Shown here in pieces: positions 32,670 to 42,485 of a DNA stretch of 64,000 nucleotides. Positions within the stretch are counted from its first letter, which is position 1. Each line of letters starts with the position of its first letter. Origin of the DNA: Lepidostoma basale (lineage: Eukaryota > Arthropoda > Insecta > Trichoptera > Lepidostomatidae); NCBI GenBank assembly GCA_022606425.2, contig JAHDVF020000457.1:186001-250000 (forward strand), in the 5' to 3' direction. A program made the position numbers and the translations under genes. The notes under the pieces are model-generated. The model was not told the DNA's origin and did no database searches. It saw only the letters and a list, made by a program, of their open reading frames with translations.

Positions 32670-33020
32670 ATCTATTCAATAGAAGTTTTGTTATATTTTA
32701 TGGAAGTTAACATGTTTCACCTTACCCTAGTGATGTACATAACATTTTTTTTTGTACCCAACAGTTCGCTTGAACCCAATTACTATATACATTTTTTTAG
32801 CTATTATATTGATTCTCGTGACATATGATAGGTAGCTAATCTATCGCCATTTTATAGTCACATGAATTCTACACCAGATTAACTTACGACCAAGACAGTG
32901 TGACAATCACATTGCCATCACCGGGAATCGAACCCGGGACCTTCGGTATGGCGGTCAGAGCTCTCACCACTTTGACACGAAGGTCATCACTTCTATAAAA
33001 TATTATAAAACTTCTAGACA
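32670..33020. repeat. HP-A palindromic repeat interrupted by a SINE
   Basis: Left arm AGAAGTTTTGTTATATTTTATGG ... ACATGTTTCACC (32679-32720). Right arm TATAAAATATTATAAAACTTCTAGA (32993-33017). The centre is displaced by a SINE. Confidence 0.65.
32795..32985 (-). repeat. tRNA-derived SINE
   Basis: On the minus strand the head reads TGGTGAGAGCTCTGACCGCC (A-box like) then GGTCCCGGGTTCGATTCCCGG (B box). It is followed by a non-tRNA body ending at TAGCTACCTATCATATG. The B box is a perfect pol III consensus. It is not a functional tRNA: no acceptor stem partner is present. Confidence 0.75.
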
Positions 33021-33271
33021 CTGATATTTTTATCAATATGAATTATTTCATTGGAACTTCTACATTATTTTTATATAAATATATATATTTTTTAATAGTA
33101 TTGTTACATTTGTGAGAATTACTCTTGATGTACATAAATCATTACATTATATTTATTATCCATCAACTAATCATAGAAAAATATTTTTGGAATTCTGGAA
33201 ATATAAATGTTTTTCTTTTAATGATGTATTTCTGTATGGTTGTCTTTATTTTCATTAAAACTATTGTTTAA
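33021..33271. other. Intron, no recognised feature
   Basis: AT-rich. Confidence 0.4.
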
Positions 33272-33440
33272 CCCTTTTCACTTCTGTGTTGAAGTAGACT
33301 CAACATTGTATATTGCAATTTTTTAGATTATTAAGTTTTTTTTTTTTCAAATACAAAATTTGGGCATTCCAAGTATTTAAATTTGTTTAAAAATACTGAA
33401 TTTATTCCATTTCTCTAAACAAAAATTTAAGTGCAAAGGG
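33272..33440. mobile_element. 169-bp piggyBac-like miniature element
   Basis: TTAA at 33268-33271 and 33441-33444. Termini CCCTTTTCACTT and AAGTGCAAAGGG are inverted with one mismatch. CCC ends plus a TTAA target fit piggyBac-type elements. Confidence 0.75.
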
Positions 33441-34160
33441 TTAATACAATATTTCTTGGTAGTTGTTATTTTTTAAATCTCCGTTTCTTTTAAGTCAAGT
33501 AGTCACTTATTTATAAATGAAGAAATGAACTTGACGTTGTCATCCATTGTCGAGTTTTTTGTCATTCGGCTTGAGTAAATTGCTCAATGACACAATGCAT
33601 TCAGATACCTTTAATATCATGTGATTTTCTCATCCATCGTAATGATCATTGTGAAAAATAAGATTTCTTGTGTTGAATAACCTTACAGATTTATCGTTTG
33701 TGTTTCAAACATATATCATAAATTTTAAACGGTTGTATAAAAACATTAATTATTTATCTATGTGTACAGAGAAGTCTCATCTTCACGTTATAAATTTATG
33801 ATACTTACGTTTAATTTTATATACGTTCTTTGAAATAACATTATGTGTTCAAAGGTTTTCAATAAACCGTAAAGCAGTTTTTCAATAAGATAATAAAATT
33901 AATGAAATTTAATTTTTTCTTGAATTTATAACTTGTATTTTAAATTGTTTAATACTTTTTTTTTTTACATAGTATGTTTTTTCTATAGAACATAGCTTCA
34001 ATGTTTTATGTGTATGTTTGTGTTTAAGTTAAAACATTTATTATATGTGTATTATTGTTCATCTTGCTCACAACATTAAATGAACTTAGTTTTGCAGATT
34101 GCAACTATAAGAGATTTTTTTTAATCAACTTTTTCAAACATAACTAATCAAATGACTAAT
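33441..34160. other. Intron, no recognised feature
   Basis: AT-rich, no paired repeats. Confidence 0.4.
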
Positions 34161-34168
34161 ATCACTAT

Positions 34169-34417
34169 CAGTGGCGGTACTCCCATAGAAGCCCAGAAGC
34201 CCGACTTGTGTAAGAAATTTTGAATCAAAACCCCCAAATCTAAGTAATCATGCCCCCACATAAACCAACAACCCACTCAATCACCTTCCAACAATGTTCC
34301 CATCAGACGTAAGAGGAATATCCACAAGAGCTGAACCTCTGTAAGCCAGAAGAGGTTTTGATTCAAAATTTATTACGCAAGCCGGGCTTCTGGGCTTCTA
34401 TGGGAGTACCGCCACTG
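34169..34417. mobile_element. 249-bp hAT-type miniature element
   Basis: CAGTGGCGGTACTCCCATAG opens the element and its inverse closes it; the inverted repeat is about 39 bp with one mismatch. It is bounded by a perfect 8-bp direct repeat ATCACTAT (34161-34168, 34418-34425). CAGTGGCG ends and 8-bp duplications are hallmarks of hAT elements. A second internal inverted pair (ATTTTGAATCAAAACC / GGTTTTGATTCAAAAT) extends the symmetry. Confidence 0.9.
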
Positions 34418-34425
34418 ATCACTAT

Positions 34426-35099
34426 CCACTCCCAACATTCTTAATTTTTATTATTTTTTGCCATCTAAATAGGGGAGCTGGTTTAATTAAAATGTCACCT
34501 ATTCGTGAATTTTTTTACTGGTTTTCTGCAGATCTTTAATTTCAAAATGTTGTATCAAATAACATGTTCTTACTAAAGAAGAAGTAATGCACCTGACTGT
34601 CTACGGGTATTGATATGGCATAGCAAGGTGGCCTTGCAGTGTGTTTTCATATAAAACCGCACCCTGTCAGACCATACTTGCTCTGACATATACAATTTTC
34701 ATCACTTCTTCCAACTTCACGTGGAACATCTGTTCAACTGCTATGAAACATGGTGCCCAATATAATCCTTCTGCTGTGGACTTGCCTACTACTTGAAAAT
34801 ATTCTATTTATTTTTAAGTCACTTGCTATGTTTTAAAATATATCAATATGAAATATAAGGTCGGCGGATAATACAACAAAATGCTCGAAAACAAAAATAA
34901 GACAGTTGAAATTTTGTGCTCTTTCGTTTTTAACTCATTGTCTATGGGAAGGGTATTAATACCCGTTAACTGGACTGGTGGTGGCCAGCGGGAAGGGTAA
35001 AAATACCTCTTTCGAGAACTCAGCGTAATCTGTTGAATGTGTTTTACAAAATTTAAGTGACAAATATTTAACACACTTTAAAATATACATAAAATTATA
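34426..35099. other. Intron, no recognised feature
   Basis: GGAAGGGTATTAATACCCGTTA (34948-34969) holds a small palindrome. No gene or element recognised. Confidence 0.4.
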
Positions 35100-35356
35100 T
35101 CGCACCTTCGGTAAGACAAGGGCACAATCGCATGTTTTGTAATTTTTCATTAGAGACTATTAATATTAAATAAATAATATTAATCATGTTATTCTGGCTA
35201 TATTGATCATACACTATCGCCCTCTGGCAAAATGAGACTGAACTTAATGAGCGAATTTGTTCCTCTAGATAAAGGGATGTTTTTAAAATACATTGGCATA
35301 CTTAACTCATTTTGAGAATTTTTAACAATTATGCCCTTGTCTTACCGAAGGTGGGA
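35100..35356. mobile_element. 257-bp miniature element, TCGCACCTTCGG termini
   Basis: Left TCGCACCTTCGGTAAGACAA and right TTGTCTTACCGAAGGTGGGA are inverted (about 28 bp). Left flank TATA, right flank TATG. A reverse-orientation copy lies at 60164-60603. Confidence 0.75.
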
Positions 35357-35504
35357 TATGTTATAATTGTATCTTAATTTCCAGCAACGCTTGTTAATTA
35401 ATTGGTAAATCTACCCGCAAACAATGTGATATTATTCATTTAAAAAATGTATTTATGCTGTATTCTGCATACTAATTTTTATATTTTGTATTTTTTGTTC
35501 ACAG

Positions 35505-35635
35505 CAAGTGCAAGTATGGAAGTCTATGGGATGGGGGATGAGCTTGCTAGAACCAAAGAAGAATACCAATTTCAAAAAGACCTGCTTGATACCACAACGA
35601 CAAAACTACAAGCTACAGAACAAAAACTACACCAG
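35505..35635 (+). CDS. milt: milton/TRAK exon 5
   Basis: TTCACAG|CAAGTG to CACCAG|GTAAAT. With the single base from exon 4 it encodes TSASMEVYGMGDELARTKEE, then YQFQKDLLDTTTTKLQATEQ and KLHQ. The coiled-coil continues as in Drosophila and vertebrate TRAKs (ELxxxxxDxxxQKxxL). Residues 204-247. Confidence 0.92.
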
Positions 35636-36235
35636 GTAAATTATCTAATGTGCTATACCTATTTCACACCTCACTGTGGTTTAGCGTGTGCACTCAAATC
35701 TGGGTCACCTTTATCACATTGTGAACTAAAGTATTCAGTTTAGCTGCATCTTAAGCAATTGAATGGTGACTATATATTGGTGTTAAATTTATAATAATTC
35801 TCTGGAAAACTGGTATTTACATATTTTTTTTAATTACACATTGAATAATTTGTGTAAGGATGAAATACTTTTTAAGTTTTCCGTGGTTAGACCTTTGAAA
35901 TTATTACATATAAATAAAATAAACTTTGTATATACTATAAACCATGCGCTTGCCAACACAAGACTAGGTAAATTAAAAATCAGTCAAATTCACCATTTAC
36001 TTGGACGGCTTGCAGAGGTTCAGCTCTACTTAATTTCTATTCCCTTCTATAGTTTCTTTTATGATATATTTTTTTAAATTATATTCTTATGGGAATATTT
36101 TACATTATATTTTTTTACAATCTAAATAAAGTATTTATTGTGATACATTATAAGCATTTCATAATTATTTTTCTATTTTGAACATTTTGAAGGTAAAAGG
36201 TATCTGCTGATTATAATGCATTACATGCAGATGAT
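35636..36235. other. Intron, no recognised feature
   Basis: Open frames at 35841 and nearby lack similarity. Confidence 0.4.
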
Positions 36236-37230
36236 TGTCTCGTCAATGCAATTGAGAAAGGGTCACTAAAACGATTTGAATATAATTAACAAATGGATGA
36301 AGGAAGAGTATAATGAGAGTAGTATACAGGGTCCATTATGAAAGTACTGCGCATGATTTTATTGTGACTTAACTATCCATCCCAGTGAGGTAAAACGGGT
36401 CGGGAAATGTGGTGGGGTTTCTGCCCTTCCATTGCAGCCTGTCATCTGTTTGCTCCGAGCAGTCGTGTCTCTGCGTGAAGTTTGTAACACGGTGTGATGG
36501 AGCGTTCGCTTGAACAGCGATACGCTATCAGGTTTTATGTGCGGTTTGGAAAGAATGCATCCAAAACATTCCAAATACTTCAAAAGGCCTTCAAAGATAA
36601 CTGCATTTCAAGATTACAGTCCGGGAGGTGACACAAGGCGTTCAATCGCCGACGAACCCGGTTCTGGACGCCCAACAATGGCCAGAACCGACGAAAATGT
36701 GAATCGTGTGCATAAAGTTTTGCATTCCGACCGTCGATTGAGTATCCAGCATATCGCTGATACCCTAAACATGTCCACATTTGCGGTACATGGGATAGTG
36801 ACCGAGGATCTGCAAATGCGTAGGATCGGTCAAACAATGCCCCCAGCCACACAACCTTCATCGTTACCAACTTCTTGGCCCGAAGCAACACCCAGGTGGT
36901 CCCCCAGCCCCCTTACAGTCCCGACTTGGCTCCGTGCGACTTTTTTTGTTTCCCTGAAGGAAAGCATTGGGACTTTGTGGAAAACATCCAAAAGAATGTT
37001 ACAACGTTCCTAAGAGACATTCCCGTCGAGGAGTTTCAGGGTGCCTTACGGGCATGGCAGACACGTCTCCGCAAGTGTTTTGAAGCTGGGGGAGAGTAGT
37101 TTGAAGAATTTTAAGCATTTGTAACATTACGATCAATAAATCTATTTTTCTCAGAAAACGCGCATTACTTTTATAATGGACCCTGTACAAGTCGAAGACA
37201 ACCAAGAAGAACATGGTGTAGCTAAATGTA
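36236..37230 (+). pseudogene. NLR-1 remnant split by a mariner insertion
   Basis: GAAAGGGTCACTAAAACGATTTG on the left and KSKTTKKNMV-type codons on the right of the mariner are NLR-1-like (LRWFGH region, then the basic tail). The copy is short and worn. Confidence 0.45.
36327..37185 (+). mobile_element. 859-bp mariner element with internal deletion
   Basis: CAGGGTCCATTATGAAAGTA opens and its inverse (TTATAATGGACCCTG) closes the element, with TA on both sides (36325-36326, 37186-37187). Inside, MERSLEQRYAIRFYVRFGKN and later NTQVVPQPPYSPDLAPCDFF, then LRDIPVEEFQGALRAWQTRL can be read on the + strand in broken frames. The PPYSPDLAPCDFF motif includes the last catalytic Asp of the mariner DD34D triad. 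The middle of the transposase is deleted (about 1.3 kb would be expected), and frameshifts remain. Confidence 0.9.
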
Positions 37231-37589
37231 TTAAATTTTAGATAAACCTTTCAGTAGGCTATTTTTAATGAGCTTAAAATATTTCATTGTATTAAATTAA
37301 TAAGGTAGAATAATCGGAACAAATAACACACATAATAATAATGATTAGAGATAATTAATCGATGTATGATTAAGTGTATAGAATTCCATAATAACTTAGT
37401 ATTATTCCATTCTATGGCATATAGAATGGAATAATACTCCTAGCGGCTTCTAACAATATGTTGGTCAACAGCCTTCACATTGTGTTAATAAGGTAGTTTA
37501 CTAAATGCCGAAAATCATTCTCCATAGATGGCGTTAGTGGGTCGGTTGTATAGGTTAATTCTTGAAAAAATTCACTAGTGCAACCAAAT
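37231..37589. other. Intron, small hairpin only
   Basis: ATAACTTAGTATTATTCCATTCTATGG and its near inverse ATAGAATGGAATAATACTCC (37390-37440) form a local hairpin. Nothing else recognised. Confidence 0.4.
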
Positions 37590-37835
37590 CTACATAGATG
37601 GCTGACTGAAACTGCCACGTGAAGATAAATATGGATTTTGAAGTATATATACATCTTCCAAAAAAAAATTTGTCATGCATGATCACAAATAACAAAAGGT
37701 GGAATGGGGAATGTTGTAATTACATAAAGCGTGCGCTTAACCCAACCAATGACAGGTCATAAGTCCTGTAAACACCTTGATCATCCATGTTCAGTTTCCA
37801 GTTTACGTCTTCGTCTCTATTGAGATACAATTAAA
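37590..37835. repeat. Partial copy of the 16968 miniature element
   Basis: GGGGAATGTTGTAATTACATAAAGCG, AACCCAACCAATGACAGGTCATAAGTCCTGTAAAC and GTCTCTATTGAGATACAATT match the right half of 16968-17312. Confidence 0.65.
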
Positions 37836-37904
37836 ACTTGATTAGAGATAAGTTTGTGATTTTTTTAAAAAGAGATTTTGATAATTAATTGATGAAAGCT
37901 CGTT

Positions 37905-38100
37905 TTTGAAATGTTTTATTATATTTAATAGGAATGATATGTATTGCCTTGTTATCAATGCATTTCATAATATCTTAGCAAGGTGTAACATGTCATTCCC
38001 ATATAATATAAAAAAACTTCTAGAAGACAGATGTTTTCATTCGTATTAATAATTTAATATGGAGTTTTAAATTATTGTCCAAGAAAGATTAAATAAAAAT
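37905..38100. repeat. HP-A palindromic repeat with 3' flank
   Basis: TTTTTGAAATGTTTTATTATATTTAATAGGAATGATATG on the left. AGCAAGGTGTAACATGTCATTCCCATATAATAT ... CTTCTAGAAGACAGATG on the right, then TTAATATGGAGTTTTAAATTATTGTCC. Confidence 0.7.
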
Positions 38101-38134
38101 ATTAATAATTTTTATGACTTTATTTGTTGCCCAG

Positions 38135-38439
38135 ATGACAGTGGATTACGAACAGATGCTTGCACTCCTGGAGGTGACGCGAGAGAACCAGGGGTCGCTG
38201 GCAGCAGAGCTGGCCGAGTTCAAGGAGCGCTACAAGGAGGTGCTGTCATTGCTGCGCGAGGCGCAGGAGCAGGCACGGGTAGCCCGCGCCCGCCCCGCCC
38301 CCACCGCGCACCTCGGCCGCACCGGCCTTATGCCGCACGTGGCGCTTGCTGCCGGCCTGCAGCATGACTCCCTGCAGTCGGAACTTGAATCCTCCCTCTA
38401 CTCCGACCTCAGCATGGATTCCGGGATAGGAGAAAGAGT
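38135..38439 (+). CDS. milt: milton/TRAK exon 6
   Basis: TTGCCCAG|ATGACA to AGAGT|GTAAGT, 101 codons plus two bases. VDYEQMLALLEVTRENQGSL and AELAEFKERYKEVLSLLREA match the TRAK end of HAP1_N (AELRELEDKYAECMEMLHEA). A Pro/Ala/Arg-rich linker follows, then QHDSLQSELESSLYSDLSMD, which aligns with the TRAK DSLAAEIE stretch, the Spindly-like dynactin-binding motif. Residues 248-348. An eroded copy of the exon start lies at 24374. Confidence 0.95.
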
Positions 38440-38516
38440 GTAAGTTCAGATATCCTTGTTATAAGACATTTGGCACATAACTCTTTGACCATGGTAACTG
38501 ACTTTAGTCAGATTAA

Positions 38517-38743
38517 CCCCCATAGTGCGGTTAGCTTCATTTGCAGTAACAAAAAATAGTCTCGAACTGGGGTTGGCTACATTCACAGTGTAGACAGATA
38601 GCCCCAGTTCATCATAATGTAACATACAATTTCGCAGTAAGGACCTAAAGTGTAAAGGTTTATAAGATATATCTTAATATAAGCTATGAATTAAGTCTGC
38701 CGAAGTTTGAAACCAATCTTTTTGATCTGCGGCATTGTAAGGG
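38517..38743. mobile_element. 227-bp piggyBac-like miniature element
   Basis: TTAA at 38513-38516 and 38744-38747. Termini CCCCCATAGTGCGG and GCGGCATTGTAAGGG are imperfect inverted copies. Confidence 0.55.
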
Positions 38744-38939
38744 TTAATTAGTCGTGTGCATCGGGATAAAGCGTGTGTTTAATGATATTTTGATATTCGA
38801 GGAATATACTGAAATAATCTATTATTGTTACAATGTTTTGTTTGTAATAATTTATCATTTTAAAAGTGACATTTTATTCAAAATGCATCGACGAAATATA
38901 TGCAAGGTTTGCTTAGTGGTTACACATTTACCTAAAACA

Positions 38940-39150
38940 TGGAACTAACTAACCATCAAACTATTTCTCCAGAGGGGTAGGCAAAGAGGATGGACTGCCA
39001 CTGCTCTGTCCTGACATACCTCTTGAGCTTCCTCTACATTCATGCATAGTAACACACACACTTGTTGATTTTGCCGACATCTAATGTGTCCGCCTTTTAG
39101 TAATTAATTAATTTGGGCGTGCCATATTTTTCCCGACCATCGTCGGCTTC
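38940..39150 (-). pseudogene. NLR-1 3' end, decayed
   Basis: AACTAACCATCAAACTATTTCTCC ... GACTGCCACTGCTCTGTCCTGACATACCTC is the inverse of the NLR-1 terminus. Confidence 0.65.
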
Positions 39151-39205
39151 TCACTGCTTGTATATATATGTTTTAATATCTATGTTTATTTTTAAATATT
39201 AACAG

Positions 39206-39472
39206 GCAACCTTTCAAGAGAGTATTTGAGACAGTGAAGTGTGCCGCGCGGTCCTCGGCTGCAGGTTTAGAGAAGGCAGGACGGGGTGCCACCTGCGGCA
39301 CCGTGGCCAGCGGTGGCGGTGTAGTGTCCAGCGCATGGGCCGGGCCACAAGGAGCCTCCTGGGCCTCCAACCAGGGACAGACATGGGCCCCCAGGATGAG
39401 CGTCTGCAGCTCTGACTCCGCTATGGACAATGCCTCTGTTACTAGCAGCTTCGGAGAGCCAGAGGAATATCC
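39206..39472 (+). CDS. milt: milton/TRAK exon 7
   Basis: TTAACAG|GCAACC to TATCC|GTAAGT. The split codon gives Val, then QPFKRVFETVKCAARSSAAG, matching TRAK HQKRVFETVRNINQ. A Gly/Ala/Ser-rich stretch and MSVCSSDSAMDNASVTSSFG follow. It is the start of the Milton (kinesin-associated) domain, residues 349-437. Confidence 0.93.
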
Positions 39473-39599
39473 GTAAGTATTTGTTAATTCAATGTTGTCT
39501 TTGTGATAAAACGTATTTTCTTTTTGTGTTAACAGTTTGTAATTAATTGAGGAATGATCATTACAAAGGTGCCAAGTATCAAATAAATCCAAAAAAAAA

Positions 39600-40260
39600 A
39601 AAAATTATGCCAATTAGTGTTAAACATAAAGGCCAATAACTGTGCAAAGTGATTGAATAATATGAATTGTTGAATATCGGAAAGTCAAAGATGTTAGTTT
39701 TTAAAAGGGAAGAACAAATGACAGCTTGTAACATAAGTGTGGACCAAGTGTGTGAGTGTGAATTCGTGTATTCAGGTAGCAAGTTCACAGCGGATGGCCG
39801 AACGTATAGTGATGTCGATAGAAGGGTTGGTGCGGTTGGTTCGGGTAACCAAGTGAATGAAGCTTTAAAAGTAGTTATTGGAAACAAACATTTATCATTG
39901 AAAGTGAAGATGGCCGTTCACAGTGGAGTTCTGGTCCCAACACTTATGTATGGAAGCGAAGCATGGAACTGGCAGAAGATGAATGAGAGCAGAATAAATG
40001 CAGTAGTGATGAGGTCCCTTAGACGTTCATGTGGTAGAACGATGTACAACAGAATTTCAAATGCGTATATGTTAACAATGTAAATGGAGTATGGAGTCGA
40101 GGTAGACCGAGGAAAACATGGCATGACCAAATTAATCAAATTTAAAGGTTTGGTCATGTAAGAAGTCGGAAGAATCATGTAAGAAGAAGAAGCTAGAGAG
40201 GTGTGTCAGGACAGAGTAGTGTGGCGGTCCATTCTCTCTGCCTACCCCTTGTTGTTGTTT
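39600..40260 (+). pseudogene. NLR-1 non-LTR fragment
   Basis: A 138-residue frame (39667-40080) reads LNIGKSKMLVFKREEQMTAC ... VCECEFVYSGSKFTADGRTY ... NGVLVPTLMYGSEAW (first residue variant). It extends further 5' than the other copies. The end is broken near TACCCCTTGTTGTTG. Confidence 0.75.
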
Positions 40261-40672
40261 GAAGTAAAATAAGCACTAAGTACCAAAAGGAAACAACAGA
40301 AAAATGCAGTTTTATTCTATGTCATATAGAACGAAACATTGTGTTTTTTAGTACTTAGTTTACACCATTCATATAGTGTAGTTCAAATTTCACCCTAAAG
40401 ATGCCATCCGTGCTACATGACGCATGTTATAATTAACAGTTTTTCTCTTTTTCTTAGTTTTATGTTTAAACCACTTAGCATCTTTGAATTAACCTGCCTT
40501 CAATTAATGAATCTTGATATTGGTTTCTATATTCGCCTTAATTTAAAAAAAAAACTTTTATCAGTTTACACTGAGGAGGGATAAGAACCATCCGAAACAT
40601 GTCAATGAACAGTAAACCAATGTGGTGTTTAAAATAAAGATTTTTAATGATAAATTTTCTTTGCTCCAACAG
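40261..40672. other. Intron, no recognised feature
   Basis: TAAGAACCATCCGAAACATGTC at 40582 resembles the HP core end. No clear arms. Confidence 0.4.
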
Positions 40673-40815
40673 AGGGGGTCCTAACATCGGTGTCCCAGGA
40701 GTGCCGGGGGCTGCGGATCTTGAAGCAGCTCTCAGAAAATTATCACCCTCCGAAATTATGGCCAGGAGAGCTAAGCTCGCCTCAGGGCAGCATTACAACC
40801 CCTACGATTACGACG
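40673..40815 (+). CDS. milt: milton/TRAK exon 8
   Basis: TCCAACAG|AGGGGG to [30 protein letters not shown], then [20 protein letters not shown] and YNPYDYD. It aligns with TRAK GTPGSHDLETALRRLSLRRENYLSERR. Part of the Milton domain, residues 438-485. Confidence 0.93.
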
Positions 40816-41034
40816 GTAACAATCTTTTATCTTGGAATATATATTGTTAATTTTTCTTTTGCAAGATGAGGAAGATAAATGGTTTCGGACACATCTTGTA
40901 TACTTGTTATCAAATCAGTTTATTTTCTCAAAAGACATTATCTAAGAACAGGGTAACAGGAAAGCGTGAGAGATGATTCTACTTTAAGAAGACGAGAGTT
41001 TTTAAAATTAGAATTAAACACTTTTAAAACATTG

Positions 41035-41220
41035 TATAAAACCACTTTATTTTGAGTCAGGAGCGCCAACCGGTTTCACTCTGTAACGAGCTTTGTCAGG
41101 GCTTTACACAAACAGTTTGTGTATAGCCCTGACGAAGCTCGTTATAGAGTGAAACCGTTTGGCGCTCCTGACTCAAAAAAAGTGGTTTTATACGACGTTT
41201 TAAAAGTGTTTAATTCTAAT
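41035..41220. repeat. HP-C palindromic repeat, well preserved
   Basis: AAACACTTTTAAAACATTGTATAAAACCACTTTATTTTGAGTCAGGAGCGCCAACCGG is repeated inverted on the right. The arms are about 70 bp with few differences. Confidence 0.85.
41126..41165 (+). ncRNA. Hammerhead-like motif in HP-C right arm
   Basis: CTGACGA (41129-41135), one extra A, stem GCTC/GAGT (41137-41140 with 41147-41150), GAAAC (41151-41155), then CGTTT. GCC before the core pairs with GGC after it, a minimal stem I. The CTGANGA and GAAA cores are intact. The inverted left arm has CTGACAA and should be inactive. Confidence 0.4.
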
Positions 41221-41524
41221 TTTAAATATGCTAAACCACCAAGTAATAGCTTCTTTCCAAAGTAAAAGAGTTTTTATTTTATGAACGTACTTTCACTAAT
41301 ATGAAAGATGTTAATCTCCGAGATGGTCATGTTCAGCTAACTGATCGCTCTTCCCATCAGTTCCACTAGAGGCAAGTCATTTCTTACGGCTGGTATAAAG
41401 AATAATCGTTGCTGGCGCTGTCGGAGGTATCTGCCAGGAACAAAAAGACCCACACAAAATATTCCCATTATTTATTGTTTCCTAGATTGCCTTTTCTACA
41501 TCGAATTATATTTTTGTGTATTAG

Positions 41525-41728
41525 GTGGACGAAGCTCCCCAATCAGCAGTATTCCATTTGGGCTGCGCACTCCAGACAGCATTATGTCCACGGGCGTAGT
41601 GAGCGGCAGTGGACGAAGCGGCGGGCCCGGCTCGTGGCGTCTTCCTGACCGCCTACAGATAGTCAAACCCATGGAGGGTTCGCAGACACTGCACCAGTGG
41701 GCGCAACTTGCTACTCCAACCATGTCAG
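41525..41728 (+). CDS. milt: milton/TRAK exon 9
   Basis: GTATTAG|GTGGAC to [30 protein letters not shown] ... [20 protein letters not shown], then [25 protein letters not shown] is nearly the TRAK signature LQIVKPLEGSATLHHW of the Milton domain. Residues 486-553. Confidence 0.96.
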
Positions 41729-41864
41729 GTAATACATACAAAACCATTTTATGTTTTCTAAGATTTCATTACTTTTGAATTTAATTTAAACTCGTGCATA
41801 AAATTCAATATAAAAGTATTAATATTGTATATTTTCGTATTAAGCACTTAATTTAAGGTATGGA

Positions 41865-42085
41865 TTAAAAAAATATGTTACACTTGTGTTCCTTGTTTTT
41901 ACACCACTTTATTTTGTTGAACTTAACGTTTTTGCTTCGGAGCTTCGTCAGTGTTACAAAAACAAACCCTGATGAAGCTTTTTTGAAACCCTGATGAAGC
42001 TCTGGCGAAAGCAAATCCGATTGGTTAAATAAGACAATATGAAGTGGTGTAAATACAAAAAAATACGCAAGTGTTATATAATTCT
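41865..42085. repeat. HP-C palindromic repeat, diverged
   Basis: ACACCACTTTATTTTGTTGAAC ... CGGAGCTTCGTCAGTG on the left; CCTGATGAAGCTCTGGCGAAAGC ... ATGAAGTGGTGTAAATAC on the right. Right-arm core CTGATGA is intact, but the following stem and GAAA region are rearranged. Confidence 0.65.
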
Positions 42086-42214
42086 TTTTATTAATATTTT
42101 AACGTATTTATAAATTACTCTGTGGCATTTCGGTGAAGAGGTATACGCCATGAAAACCTAAAAATTTGTATGTAATTATTCTTCACTTTTATTAACCATT
42201 ATGTATTTTTTTAG

Positions 42215-42371
42215 GACTTTTGGAAGACCGGCCTGGAGTTCAAATCCGAGGTGGACGTGGGGTCGGAGACCTTGGAATCCAGATGTACACGCTCAACGAT
42301 GTGGAAGAAGATGACGATTATCCAAGGAAACGATATGACAACTCCTCTTTTACCTACACTTATACCAACAG
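42215..42371 (+). CDS. milt: milton/TRAK exon 10
   Basis: TTTTTTAG|GACTTT to [31 protein letters not shown] then [20 protein letters not shown] and SSFTYTYTN. It matches TRAK DPRPGVVTKGFR ... VYCLNDFEEDD. Residues 554-605. Confidence 0.95.
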
Positions 42372-42485
42372 GTCAGTTTATGAATTTTGTATTAGTATAT
42401 TAGTATCATATAATTTTACTTATATATTTTTGTTCATTCAATAGTATTTCTTTTTATTTATTGTTTTTTTTTTACCACTATCCAG

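Larger units (their letters stand above)
40905..41460 (-). pseudogene. Jockey-type 3' end split by an HP-C repeat
   Basis: AATCAGTTTATTTTCTCAAAAGACATTA (40914) is the 3' UTR seen at 3490. After the HP-C repeat the minus strand encodes [22 protein letters not shown] codons (41280-41450). Same element family as 3478-4047. Confidence 0.65.

Noticed and set aside
32880..32985. Possible tRNA gene on the minus strand because of the perfect B box.
   Set aside because: No acceptor stem or anticodon arm can be folded, the sequence continues into a non-tRNA body shared with 31690-31815, so it is a SINE head.
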